DNA from: Nitrosomonadales bacterium
Lineage (GTDB): Bacteria > Pseudomonadota > Gammaproteobacteria > Burkholderiales > Gallionellaceae
NCBI GenBank assembly: GCA_016213335.1
Contig: JACRAQ010000072.1
Span: forward strand, 1 to 32,224
Length of the DNA stretch: 32,224 nt
Reading direction: 5' to 3'
Shown: positions 22,896 to 29,984 of the stretch, piece by piece
Layout of the letters: each line of letters starts with the position of its first letter
Position numbering within the stretch: position 1 is the stretch's first letter
The notes under the pieces: model-generated
What the model saw: the letters and a program-made list of their open reading frames with translations, nothing else
Databases searched by the model: none
Told to the model about the DNA's origin: nothing
Translations under genes and position numbers: made by a program

Positions 22896-23879
22896 GAATT
22901 CAGTATTCGGTGCGCGGCTGAGCAACGCCTCTACCGCGCTCGCCGCCGGAACCTGCTCGTACAGCACGCGATATACTGCCGCGCAGATCGGCATGTCCAC
23001 GCCCAACTGCTGCGCGAGCCGGTGAACCTCGCGCACGGTATACACACCTTCCGCGACGTGCCCGAGCCGGCCCAGAATGTCGGGCAGGGATTGCTGTTGT
23101 GCCAGCAACATGCCGACCTGGCGGTTGCGCGACAAGTCGCCGGTGCAGGTCAGGATCAAGTCGCCCGCCCCGGTTAGTCCGCCCAGGGTTTCCGGGCGGC
23201 CACCCAGTTTCAGCCCCAGCCGGGTCATCTCGGCCAGTCCGCGGGTAATCAGCGCGGCGCGCGCGTTGTGGCCGAAGCCCAGCCCGTCGGCGATGCCGGC
23301 GGCGATGGCCAGCACGTTTTTGACCGCGCCGCCCACCTCGACTCCCGCCACGTCGGTGCTGGAATAAATGCGCAGGCGCGCATGATGCAACGATTGAGCC
23401 GTCTGCCGGGCAAATTCGCCGTTGCGGGATGCCAGCGTCAAGGCGGTTGGCAACCCGCGCGCCACTTCCTGCGCAAAGCTCGGGCCGGATAACACGCCGC
23501 AAGGAAATGTCTGCGGCAGGGTTTCCGCCGCCACCTGGTGCGGCAATTGCGAGGTTTCCGCCTCGAAGCCCTTGCAGGCCCAGATCACCTGCATCGGCGC
23601 AGGGCGTTGCGCAACCTGGCGCAGGACGATACGCAATGCGGAGGTGGGCACGGCAACCAGCGCCAGCACGGAATCCGCCAGTGTCGCCTCAAGATCGGCA
23701 GAAAGTTGCAGCTCCTGCGGCAGTGCGATATCCGGCAGGAAGCGCTGGTTGCGGCGCGTCGAGGACATTTCCCCGGCTTGCGCCGCCTCGTTGGTCCACA
23801 GGGTAACGCGGTGGCGCGCCGACAGGCTGATGGCCAGCGCGGTGCCCCATGCGCCCGCGCCGAGTATGGCGATGTTCAT
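22890..23879 (-). CDS. gpsA: NAD(P)-dependent glycerol-3-phosphate dehydrogenase GpsA
   Basis: From the ATG at 23879 this is a 329-residue enzyme making sn-glycerol 3-phosphate for phospholipid synthesis. The start is fixed by MNIAILGAGAWGTALAISL, the Rossmann GxGxxG motif; the frame remains open upstream to 23930 into repeat DNA. Other landmarks are SGPSFAQEVARGLPTALT, the catalytic-lysine region VGGAVKNVLAIAAGIADGL, and the C-terminal helices with GLTGAGDLILTCTGDLSRN. The last codons TAT TGA lie inside the MITE terminal repeat. It is the last gene of a rhodanese-grxC-secB-SH3-gpsA series, with 342 bp of repeats between it and the SH3 gene. Confidence 0.96.
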   Translation of the reverse strand: MNIAILGAGAWGTALAISLSARHRVTLWTNEAAQAGEMSSTRRNQRFLPDIALPQELQLSADLEATLADSVLALVAVPTSALRIVLRQVAQRPAPMQVIWACKGFEAETSQLPHQVAAETLPQTFPCGVLSGPSFAQEVARGLPTALTLASRNGEFARQTAQSLHHARLRIYSSTDVAGVEVGGAVKNVLAIAAGIADGLGFGHNARAALITRGLAEMTRLGLKLGGRPETLGGLTGAGDLILTCTGDLSRNRQVGMLLAQQQSLPDILGRLGHVAEGVYTVREVHRLAQQLGVDMPICAAVYRVLYEQVPAASAVEALLSRAPNTEFY

Positions 23880-24221
23880 GGTGTCAAAAGGAAATCGGCC
23901 AGAAAATGACACTCCGCCACGGATGAACACGGATGTTCACGGATTGCCATCATGGGCTGTATCGGCAAGTTTATTTTGCTGAGAATAGGCGGGTATTTTA
24001 TAGCCACTGTTTTTATCTTTAAAACATCAGTTCAAGCCACAGAGTTCACAGAGAACACAGAGAATGCCAAGGTTTTCCGCTTTTCGTGCTCTCACCCAAA
24101 AGGTGAATGGGCTTCTCACCATAACCGTTTATTTATACTCTGTGAACTCTGTGTTCTCTGTGGCTAACTGCTTTTTTTGGTTTATCGGTGTAAATCCGTG
24201 TTCATCCGTGGCCAAATCAGC
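23880..24221. repeat. Composite inverted repeat between gpsA and the SH3 gene
   Basis: No gene is supported here. Perfect 18-bp outer arms, CCACGGATGAACACGGAT at 23917-23934 and its complement at 24194-24211, enclose a second inverted pair. That pair is built of 9-bp units of the NNCACAGAG type (24036-24062 and 24138-24164), with the unit order differing between the arms. The whole could fold into a long cruciform or RNA stem. It resembles dispersed composite repeats seen in many environmental proteobacteria. Confidence 0.75.
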
Positions 24222-24695
24222 TTAGCCGCCCCACACCTCAGTCGTCCTGATATAGCCCGTCACACCGTCCAGATGGCGCACCTTGGTCCAGCCTGCGCCG
24301 GTATTTTCCAGCCATTCCAGCGCCACCTGTTTCTTTATCTGCGCGAGCACGGCAGCATTTTCTTCGGGTGCCTGGCGCATCGTGGAAAGGTCTGCCGTCA
24401 CCATTACAAAACGTTTGCCGCTCAGGGCGCGCTTTTCTATCCAGGCCATGCCGCCCGAGCTGTCGCGGACTTTGACCCAGCTTTCCAGCTTGACCACCTG
24501 TTCCAGCGGCAGATAGCGGCTGGCGACAAACAATTTCTTTCCCTTGAGCGAGGGCGAGTCGTAAAGGATGGCCGGGCCGTCCGCCACCGATGCATAATCC
24601 GCCGCCAATGCGGGGGCGGCGGCTGCCAGCAAGGCAACGGTGAGAGCGAATGTGGCTGACGGGCACCAATCAGGCCACTGATAAGCTGTGCGCAT
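24222..24695 (-). CDS. Periplasmic SH3-domain protein
   Basis: This 157-residue protein has a signal peptide ending in ALLAAAAPALA|ADYASV. Two bacterial SH3-like segments follow: residues about 35-95, with ILYDSPSLKGKKLFVASR and LESWVKVRDSSGGMAWIEK, and about 96-155, ending WTKVRHLDGVTGYI. Such proteins commonly lie between secB and gpsA in betaproteobacteria. Their role is uncertain; SH3b domains often bind cell-wall peptides. The ribosome-binding site at 24695 is weak, so the exact start is less sure than the domain call. Confidence 0.82.
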   Translation of the reverse strand: MRTAYQWPDWCPSATFALTVALLAAAAPALAADYASVADGPAILYDSPSLKGKKLFVASRYLPLEQVVKLESWVKVRDSSGGMAWIEKRALSGKRFVMVTADLSTMRQAPEENAAVLAQIKKQVALEWLENTGAGWTKVRHLDGVTGYIRTTEVWGG

Positions 24696-24730
24696 CCGTA
24701 TTGATCTGCAGCTGGTGGTTTATTCCCGGG

Positions 24731-25198
24731 TCAATGCTTGGTGGCAGACGGCGCCTGCTGCTGTTTTTGCTCCCGGTACAGCGCCTCGAAATTGATCGGG
24801 TTGAGGTGCACCGGCGCAAACCCGGCGCGCACCGACACGTCCGATACCACTTCCCTGAGATAGGGATACAGGATATTGGGGCAGACCACCCCCAATACCG
24901 GTTCCATTTCATCCTGGGGCAGGTTCTGGACCTGGAAGATGCCGGCCTGCTTGGCTTCGATCAGGAACATCACCTTGTCCTTTTCGGCCAGGTTGGCGGT
25001 GACTGTCACGGTAATGGTCACCTCGAACACGCCTTCCTCGATGGGAGTGGCCTGGCTGTGCAACTGCAAGTCAATCTGCGGGGTTTCGCGTTCCAGAAAG
25101 ATGCCCGGCGCATGGGGGATTTCCAGCGACAGGTCTTTCACGTACAGCTTCTGGATGTTGAACGAGGGTTGCGGGTTGGATGTTGCGGCTTCAGTCAT
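24731..25198 (-). CDS. secB: Protein-export chaperone SecB
   Basis: This 155-residue protein matches SecB throughout: FNIQKLYVKDLSLEIPHAP, then FEVTITVTVTAN and GIFQVQNLP, and the conserved VVCPNILYPYLREVVSDV followed by GFAPVHLNPINFEALY. SecB forms cytosolic tetramers that keep preproteins unfolded and pass them to SecA. AGAGGAC precedes the ATG. The C-terminal tail is Gln-rich. Its neighbours grxC and gpsA are the classical ones. Confidence 0.97.
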   Translation of the reverse strand: MTEAATSNPQPSFNIQKLYVKDLSLEIPHAPGIFLERETPQIDLQLHSQATPIEEGVFEVTITVTVTANLAEKDKVMFLIEAKQAGIFQVQNLPQDEMEPVLGVVCPNILYPYLREVVSDVSVRAGFAPVHLNPINFEALYREQKQQQAPSATKH

Positions 25199-25283
25199 GG
25201 TTATGTCCTCTGTTAAGTCAATTCATGGTTTTTCGTTGGTGGAACTGGTTTGTGCAGGCCGGGCTGGCCCAGCCTGCAATCAA

Positions 25284-25544
25284 TTATCCGGCCAGCAGCC
25301 GCGCCAGCTCGCCGCTTTTGTCCAGTGCCGCCATGTCGTCGTAGCCGCCGACGTGGCGCGCGCCGATGTAGATTTGCGGCACGGTGCGCCTGCCGGTTTT
25401 TTCCGTCATTTCCACGCGCAGCTCAGGTTGCAGATCTACGCGGATTTTCTCGATTTCCGCTACGCCCCTGGCACGCAGCAGGTGTTCGGCCCGCACGCAA
25501 TAGGGGCATACCTCCGTGCAGTACATCAGGACCCTGGCGTTCAT
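25284..25544 (-). CDS. grxC: Glutaredoxin 3
   Basis: This 86-residue protein carries the dithiol active site CPYC at residues 13-16 within MYCTEVCPYCVRAEHLL. It also has the cis-proline segment TVPQIYIG and the glutathione-contacting GGYDD. It reduces disulfides with glutathione in the cytoplasm. The ATG at 25544 overlaps the rhodanese stop as ATGA. The frame is open far upstream, but only this start agrees with the family. SecB follows after about 85 bp. Confidence 0.95.
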   Translation of the reverse strand: MNARVLMYCTEVCPYCVRAEHLLRARGVAEIEKIRVDLQPELRVEMTEKTGRRTVPQIYIGARHVGGYDDMAALDKSGELARLLAG

Positions 25545-25951
25545 TTTTCCAGCGGCAGGCCGGACTTCGTCCAGGCCACTATGCCTCCCCTGAGCAGGTA
25601 CGCCTGGCTGAAACCTTGTTTGCCCAGTTGCGCGCATCCAGAGTTCGAGCGGTTGCTGGTACGGCATATGACCACGATAGGCTGCTCGCGGTAGCGTTCC
25701 AGTTCCCCGATGCGTTCCTTGAGCTTGCCCAGCGGGATGTTTTTGGAGTTCAGGATATGGCCGTCCTTGAATTCTTGCGGTTCGCGCACATCCACGACAA
25801 TTGCGTTCTTGTGGTTGATCAGTTGCAGCGCCTCGGAGCAGCTCGCTTCTTTCACCCCGCGCAGGCGGTTGCCGAAGTGCGCCCAAAAAAACATCGCGCC
25901 GCTCAGGCACGCCACCAAAATCAGGCCAATGTTATCCAGGAAGTATTGCAT
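25541..25951 (-). CDS. Membrane-anchored rhodanese-like protein (YibN type)
   Basis: This 136-residue protein has an N-terminal membrane helix (about residues 7-25) and a rhodanese domain with IVVDVREPQEFKDGHI and the active-site loop CRTSNRS, whose cysteine is residue 96. YibN-type proteins precede grxC-secB-gpsA in many proteobacteria. The substrate is not known; sulfur transfer or regulation is usual for the fold. Its start lies 20 bp inside the end of the PglL-like gene, and its stop overlaps grxC by ATGA. Confidence 0.92.
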   Translation of the reverse strand: MQYFLDNIGLILVACLSGAMFFWAHFGNRLRGVKEASCSEALQLINHKNAIVVDVREPQEFKDGHILNSKNIPLGKLKERIGELERYREQPIVVICRTSNRSNSGCAQLGKQGFSQAYLLRGGIVAWTKSGLPLEK

Positions 25952-27701
25952 GTTGCCGTTCCTCGTTTTTTTGAAGCGCGAATTCTAGCAGAGCGGCGAA
26001 ATGAGCGGGGTCGTTCCGTGCCAGCTCGCGCAGTTTCTCCAGCGCGGACGGGAAGTCTCCCGGATACGACCAGATCGCGCGCTCCAGTTGCCGTTTTGCC
26101 GCGCCCGGTTCGCCGGAGAGCGCCAGCAGGTAGGCTTCGCGGTATACCACCGGGCTGATCGGCACAAAACGCATCACGTTCCCGTTCAATGCGCGTTTTT
26201 CCGCGAGGTGGTCCGGGCTCGCCTCCACCATGCCGCTCATCAGCATTTCGGCGTAGGGGTGCAGCAGGGATTGCTGGTACACCTCGCCGAGACCGTCGCG
26301 CAAGCGCTGGGAAAAACCATCGTCCGCTGCGGACGCCGGGCGCATCGCCGTCAGGCCTTCCAGGTTGCGGTAGCCATGTATCAACTGGAACAGGGACAGC
26401 AACCCCAGCAGCAGCATGGCGGCCACCGACCAGCGTCCTGCGCCGCGCAGCTCCAGGCGGTAGGTCGTGCTATCCATCGCGCCCAGCGCGAATGCCGCTA
26501 CGCCGAGAAAATAGGCGTACCACAAGGGATACTCCAGCAGGCTGTGGATGGCCAGCACGGCCAGCAAGGCAAACCCCCACCAGTGGTAAATGCTGCGCGG
26601 CGCAGCGCGGGCCTGCCGGAACCACAGCGCCAGCGTCCCGAGCAGCACGAGCAATCCGGCCAGCCCGGTTGCTGCGGCGAGCTGAAACACGAAATTGTGC
26701 GCGTTGTTATACAGGCCGTTGATATAGGTGGCGCGCAGCTCGGGGCCGAGCTGGAAATGCTGCCAGGCGAACTGGCCGAAGCCGGCACCCAGCAAGGGAA
26801 ACTGGGCGAAGATCAGCCATGCCTCCCGCCACAGGTAGAGGCGGATGCTGTTGCCGGTGCCCCCCTCGATCAGCCGCTGGGCGGTGCTGGTGCCTGCGGC
26901 AAACAGCGGTAGTTGCACCAGGGCGTTCATCAGCGCGAAACCGAGCAACAGCAACAGGCTGTAACGCAGCAGCGGCAGGCACTGCTTGTCCCGCCGCTGC
27001 CACAGGAATGCCAGCGCGGCCATGCACGACAGATACAGCCAGGCACTGCGCGAGCCGCTCAAGGCCAGCACGAACAGCAGCGGTGCCGCCAGCAGCGCCG
27101 CCTGCCAGGCACGCAGGCGGCGGCTGGCAAACAGCAGCCCGAGCGAAGCCAGTCCCAGCGTGACGTAATCGGCAAAATGGTTGGGTTGGGCCAGGTTGCC
27201 GTATACGGCGGCGGAAATCTTGATCACTACCACCGTATCGAGCGGGGTGCGCCAGCGGAAATGCTGCAACACCCCGACAAGGGCGCTGAGCTCGGCCCCC
27301 AGCAGCAGGAATACGGCCAGCGCCCCAGCCAGCGCGGGCAGCCCGATTTCTTCGCGGAGGCGGTGGCCGAGCACGATAAGCAGCACTACCCACAGAAGAT
27401 ACAGGACGAGCAGCAAAGCCTGGTCAAAATACGCCACCTTGCCCAGGGACAGCTGCGCCAGGACCACCAGCATCAGCCCGACGGGTAGCAGGGCAACGCG
27501 CGGGATTTCCGGCTGCTGCCAGAAACGGCGGGACACCAGCACAGGCATCGCGCACAGGCCGAGCATGGCCGCACCCCATTCCTGGTAGAACGTGGTGAGC
27601 GGGTAGGCGTGGCGGTAATACAGGAAAGGCAAAACCCACATCAGGCCGACGAAGGCCAGGCTGATGCGGGCGGAGCGCGATGGGCTGGGCTGGGGCGGCA
27701 A
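25932..27701 (-). CDS. pglL: PglL-like O-oligosaccharyltransferase (Wzy_C family)
   Basis: This 589-residue polytopic protein has about a dozen hydrophobic segments. GNLAQPNHFADY at 168-179 is the PglL N-terminal hallmark. LSGSRSAWL follows near 215. The Wzy_C periplasmic loop ends with YNNAHNFVFQL, and HSLLEYPLWYAYFLG begins the C-terminal Wzy_C_2 region. PglL enzymes move lipid-linked glycans onto pilins and other exported proteins. The frame opens at a TTG (27701) without a clear ribosome-binding site; an ATG at 27641 would remove the N-terminal 20 residues. A link to MshA glycosylation is plausible but inferred. Confidence 0.85.
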   Translation of the reverse strand: MPPQPSPSRSARISLAFVGLMWVLPFLYYRHAYPLTTFYQEWGAAMLGLCAMPVLVSRRFWQQPEIPRVALLPVGLMLVVLAQLSLGKVAYFDQALLLVLYLLWVVLLIVLGHRLREEIGLPALAGALAVFLLLGAELSALVGVLQHFRWRTPLDTVVVIKISAAVYGNLAQPNHFADYVTLGLASLGLLFASRRLRAWQAALLAAPLLFVLALSGSRSAWLYLSCMAALAFLWQRRDKQCLPLLRYSLLLLLGFALMNALVQLPLFAAGTSTAQRLIEGGTGNSIRLYLWREAWLIFAQFPLLGAGFGQFAWQHFQLGPELRATYINGLYNNAHNFVFQLAAATGLAGLLVLLGTLALWFRQARAAPRSIYHWWGFALLAVLAIHSLLEYPLWYAYFLGVAAFALGAMDSTTYRLELRGAGRWSVAAMLLLGLLSLFQLIHGYRNLEGLTAMRPASAADDGFSQRLRDGLGEVYQQSLLHPYAEMLMSGMVEASPDHLAEKRALNGNVMRFVPISPVVYREAYLLALSGEPGAAKRQLERAIWSYPGDFPSALEKLRELARNDPAHFAALLEFALQKNEERQHAILPG

Positions 27702-27712
27702 CTTGTTATCGC

Positions 27713-27735
27713 GAGAAAATCCCGGCTATGCCGGG
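27713..27735 (-). terminator. Terminator-like hairpin upstream of the PglL-like gene
   Basis: On the minus strand CCCGGC-ATA-GCCGGG is followed by ATTTTCTC, a compact GC-rich stem with a short T-run. It could end transcripts arriving from the brnA side. Confidence 0.4.
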
Positions 27736-28192
27736 GGTGGTTACCCCAAGCCGGACGAGCCGGAACCAAACGGGGAAACCCTCTCCCTTGACGAGAGGGG
27801 GCAGGTGGGTGGGTGAACTGGTAGCTATACGCGATACCTGGAGTTCACCCCCTCCCTTGACGGGAGGGGGCAGGGGGGTGGGTGAACTGGTAGTTATACG
27901 CGATCCCCTGAGTTTACTCCCACCCTCCTCCCCCTCAACCTCCCCCGTCAAGGGGGAGCAATCATCAAGTTCAAACCCCTCCCAGCCTCCCCTTATCAGG
28001 GGAGGAGCGGCGTTGGCCCTCCCCCTGACAAGGGGGAGTTGGAGGGGGTTTGGGTCTTGTGGGGCACGTACTGTTTCCTGCTCACGCCTTGCCACGAGTA
28101 TGCGGGGCTTACTTGGCTCAGCGCGAACGGTAACAGGAGAAGCCCTGGCCGCGCGCTTCATCGCCAACCCCGGTAGCAGTGGCTGCATTGCT
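27736..28192. repeat. Array of G/C-rich palindromic repeats, no gene
   Basis: Two tandem units of about 67 bp (27781-27846 and 27850-27915) share CTCCCTTGACG..AGGGGGCAGG and GGTGAACTGGTAG.TATACG. Several related hairpins then follow in both orientations, including CCCCCGTCAAGGGGG near 27942-27956 and CCCCCTGACAAGGGGG near 28021-28036. The remainder to 28192 shows nothing recognisable. The long minus-strand frame across it is low-complexity and is not accepted as a gene. Confidence 0.8.
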
Positions 28193-28441
28193 TCAGGCCG
28201 CATGCAATTCCTCGCGCAGCACCTGGCGCAGGGTGCTGACCGTCACGGGCGCATTGCCCGCCAGCAACGCCGCGCTTAAGGCTTCGTTAATCAAGGTTTG
28301 ATAACCCTTGCCCAACGCTTCACCGCGCTGCTTGAAGCCGGCAATCACCTCGTCATCCAGGTAAATCGTAATCCGTGTTTTGCCCTTTGGCGCAATTACC
28401 GCATCGCGTTTTGCGCGAGTCATGTCGTAGTTAGCTTTCAT
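28193..28441 (-). CDS. brnA: BrnA-type antitoxin (ribbon-helix-helix)
   Basis: From the ATG at 28441, with AAAGGAAGAG ahead of it, the protein has 82 residues. It has the BrnA layout: a basic N-terminus, then TRITIYLDDEVIAGFKQRGE and GYQTLINEALSAALL, the DNA-binding strand and helices of a ribbon-helix-helix repressor. In intact systems BrnA neutralises the RNase toxin BrnT and autorepresses the operon. Here the upstream BrnT gene is truncated and 279 bp away, whereas the two are normally adjacent. Confidence 0.82.
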   Translation of the reverse strand: MKANYDMTRAKRDAVIAPKGKTRITIYLDDEVIAGFKQRGEALGKGYQTLINEALSAALLAGNAPVTVSTLRQVLREELHAA

Positions 28442-28530
28442 AACTCTTCCTTTCTGTCGAAGTGGCAAGGCGCGCCGAAATCAAGCTATTGAGCTTTCCA
28501 AAACACATGACAGAGCCATCGCAAATGGAA

Positions 28531-28672
28531 AATCTCCCCCACCCTCAATCCCTCCCCCGCAGGGATAACCAGCGACTAGGCTGGTGTTGTTTACCAGCCT
28601 AGTCGAATGGCTAGTAGTTCCATCAGAGGGAAGACAAGCCCTTCTCCCACCGGGGGAAGGGTTGGGATGGGG
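28531..28672. repeat. Palindromic repeats separating the brnT remnant from brnA
   Basis: A further pair of the G/C-rich family (CCCTCCCCCGCAGGG-like at about 28549-28563 and CTCCCACCGGGGGAAGG-like at about 28644-28660) encloses a perfect 13-bp stem with a 7-nt loop (28573-28605). Confidence 0.7.
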
Positions 28673-28720
28673 GAAAAATCTGTAACGAATTATGGAAACA
28701 TCAATAATACAGTCCCTTCG

Positions 28721-28915
28721 CTACATCCAGCACACCGCCAGAAGTTTTCCCAACGCATCTGCCCCGACGGTTACAAACCGGACCTCGCCCAACGTATCGC
28801 GATCCTCGCGGGTTAACGCAAAGTCGTCATAAAACACCGGCTCCGCCTCCGCAAAAGAAACGCCGTGCTTGCGAAAATTGGCGATTGCCTTCCTGGGATC
28901 AAATTCAAAATCCAT
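28721..28915 (-). pseudogene. brnT: BrnT-type RNase toxin, C-terminally truncated
   Basis: From the ATG at 28915 the frame encodes 64 residues and matches the first two-thirds of BrnT: FEFDPRKAIANFRKHGVSF, then AEPVFYDDFALTRED and VRFVTVGADALGKLLAV. It then stops after CWM. BrnT toxins are usually about 90 residues and end with a conserved segment resembling RIISARKATRRER, which is absent here in all three frames before repeat DNA begins. The loss probably removes RNase activity. A promoter-like sequence lies immediately upstream. Confidence 0.75.
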
Positions 28916-28921
28916 GCGCCC

Positions 28922-28950
28922 ATAATACATATCATATATGCATACCGCAA
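28922..28950 (-). promoter_or_regulatory. Promoter of the brnT-brnA unit
   Basis: On the minus strand TTGCGG (28950-28945) and TATTAT (28927-28922) are spaced by 17 bp. Transcription would begin at or within a base or two of the brnT ATG at 28915, giving a leaderless message. The spacer contains the palindrome CATATATG, a possible BrnA operator. Confidence 0.5.
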
Positions 28951-29062
28951 GCACAAATATGGCTCAAGCGGAAATCGAAGTCGCCGTGGCTGGCGGGGGA
29001 ATGACGTTTTCATCGGGGGCACAAAACTCATCAAGGTGTGCGTGCGCCGTTGCGGCGGAGGC

Positions 29063-29208
29063 TATTGATCCGGCACATAAACAGTAACACCGTCATACCG
29101 GCAAGGCCGGTGTCCAGTGGCGCGCAAGGCGCGCTGTTGTTGATTTTGCTGGATTCCGGGTCAAGCCCGGAATGACGAAAGTGATACTTTACAAGTGCCG
29201 GATCAATA
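29063..29208. mobile_element. MITE-like element, copy 2 (146 bp)
   Basis: Same as the element at 22749-22895: the same TATTGATCCGGCA termini and the same three internal hairpins, with one single-base deletion and three substitutions by eye. It is flanked by unrelated sequence on the right (ATTTCGCG against GAATTCAG). Confidence 0.85.
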
Positions 29209-29760
29209 ATTTCGCGCGGCTGAAGTTAAGCCGCGAAGCGGCGGGCATAGCCACTACACTGGCAAGGGCGTGAACACCGCCCGGTTCGAGCCGGGCTATT
29301 GTGGATGCGCGAGCAAGGCAGGTTGCCGGGTAGCGCGGAAAGCGGCTTCATGAACAACGTGTTACACATACTCATGCGGCAGGGCTGCACGCCTTTATCC
29401 TCTTGCAGGGCTACTACGCCAACCCGCAGGCTTCACGAGTGGTACGGGTGGCTTGGAGGCCATTTCATCCGGGAAACCGCAGTTGAAATTGAAAAAACCA
29501 TCCATGCTTCGACATCACCCGCAAGAGGTACGCCGGTGGGTGCCCCGCCGCTACGCGGTGACCCTTCCGCAGGCTCTGCACGAACGGTTTTTTTGCACTC
29601 ACCCAATTGGTGAGCAGGGCATTCACCCTGAGCAGCCCGTGCAGCGGGCGTATCGAAGGGTTGAGTACCTGCCAACCGAGGTTTCCAGGTTCATTCCAGC
29701 GTGGCAATGAGAAACCAAAGGCACCTTCGTGTCCATGCGCAGGTACTGGCTCGCTCCTTC
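29209..29760. other. Unassigned region with possible gene debris
   Basis: No frame is convincing. Short peptides in different frames look protein-like, for example HYTGKGVNTARFEPGY near 29254-29301 and AGLHAFILLQGYYANPQASR near 29378-29438, but each soon meets stops. The part at 29505-29700 contains pieces of a dispersed repeat with CACGAACGGTTTTTTTGCAC and GTATCGAAGGGTTG. It may be decayed genes mixed with repeats. Confidence 0.5.
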
Positions 29761-29810
29761 GTTGCTCTGAATATGTAAATTATATGCAAGTATATAGAAG
29801 CGCAAAAAAA

Positions 29811-29855
29811 TATATAGGCCAGTATATATGCCTATATATAGGCCATCAGGCATAT
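29811..29855. promoter_or_regulatory. AT-rich nested palindromes upstream of the propeller gene
   Basis: The 14-bp palindrome GCCTATATATAGGC (29830-29843) is nested with TATATAGGC/GCCTATATA (29811-29819 and 29830-29838) and ATATGCCT/AGGCATAT (29826-29833 and 29848-29855). The site is about 130-175 bp before the propeller-gene start and could be an operator or RNA structure. No clear -35/-10 pair was identified. Confidence 0.4.
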
Positions 29856-29984
29856 TGTTTTCCATCGGAAACGTGAGTTATGGTTACTGCCTTTGAAGAG
29901 GGCAAAAAATGCATGCCATGGCAGGCAAGTTGTCTGTATCAGTGGCGAGGCGAACGACGCGGCATTTAAGGTGAGGAGAACAGA

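Noticed and set aside
23952-24167. 71-residue plus-strand frame
   Set aside because: It is a translation of the CACAGAG composite repeat (giving TEFTENTEN and LCELCVLCG) and has no ribosome-binding site.
27781-27915. CRISPR array
   Set aside because: Only two tandem units are present, with no regular spacers and no cas genes; the units belong to the palindromic repeat family.
27706-28203. 165-residue minus-strand frame upstream of the PglL-like gene
   Set aside because: Most of it is translated palindromic repeat DNA with Pro/Ser-rich low complexity; no domain is recognisable.
29226-29245. Possible integron attC-type site (GTTAAGC)
   Set aside because: The seven-base match has no partner core site and no cassette structure around it.
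29299-29613. 104-residue plus-strand frame
   Set aside because: Its second half is a dispersed repeat and its first half competes with a more protein-like frame. No ribosome-binding site was found.
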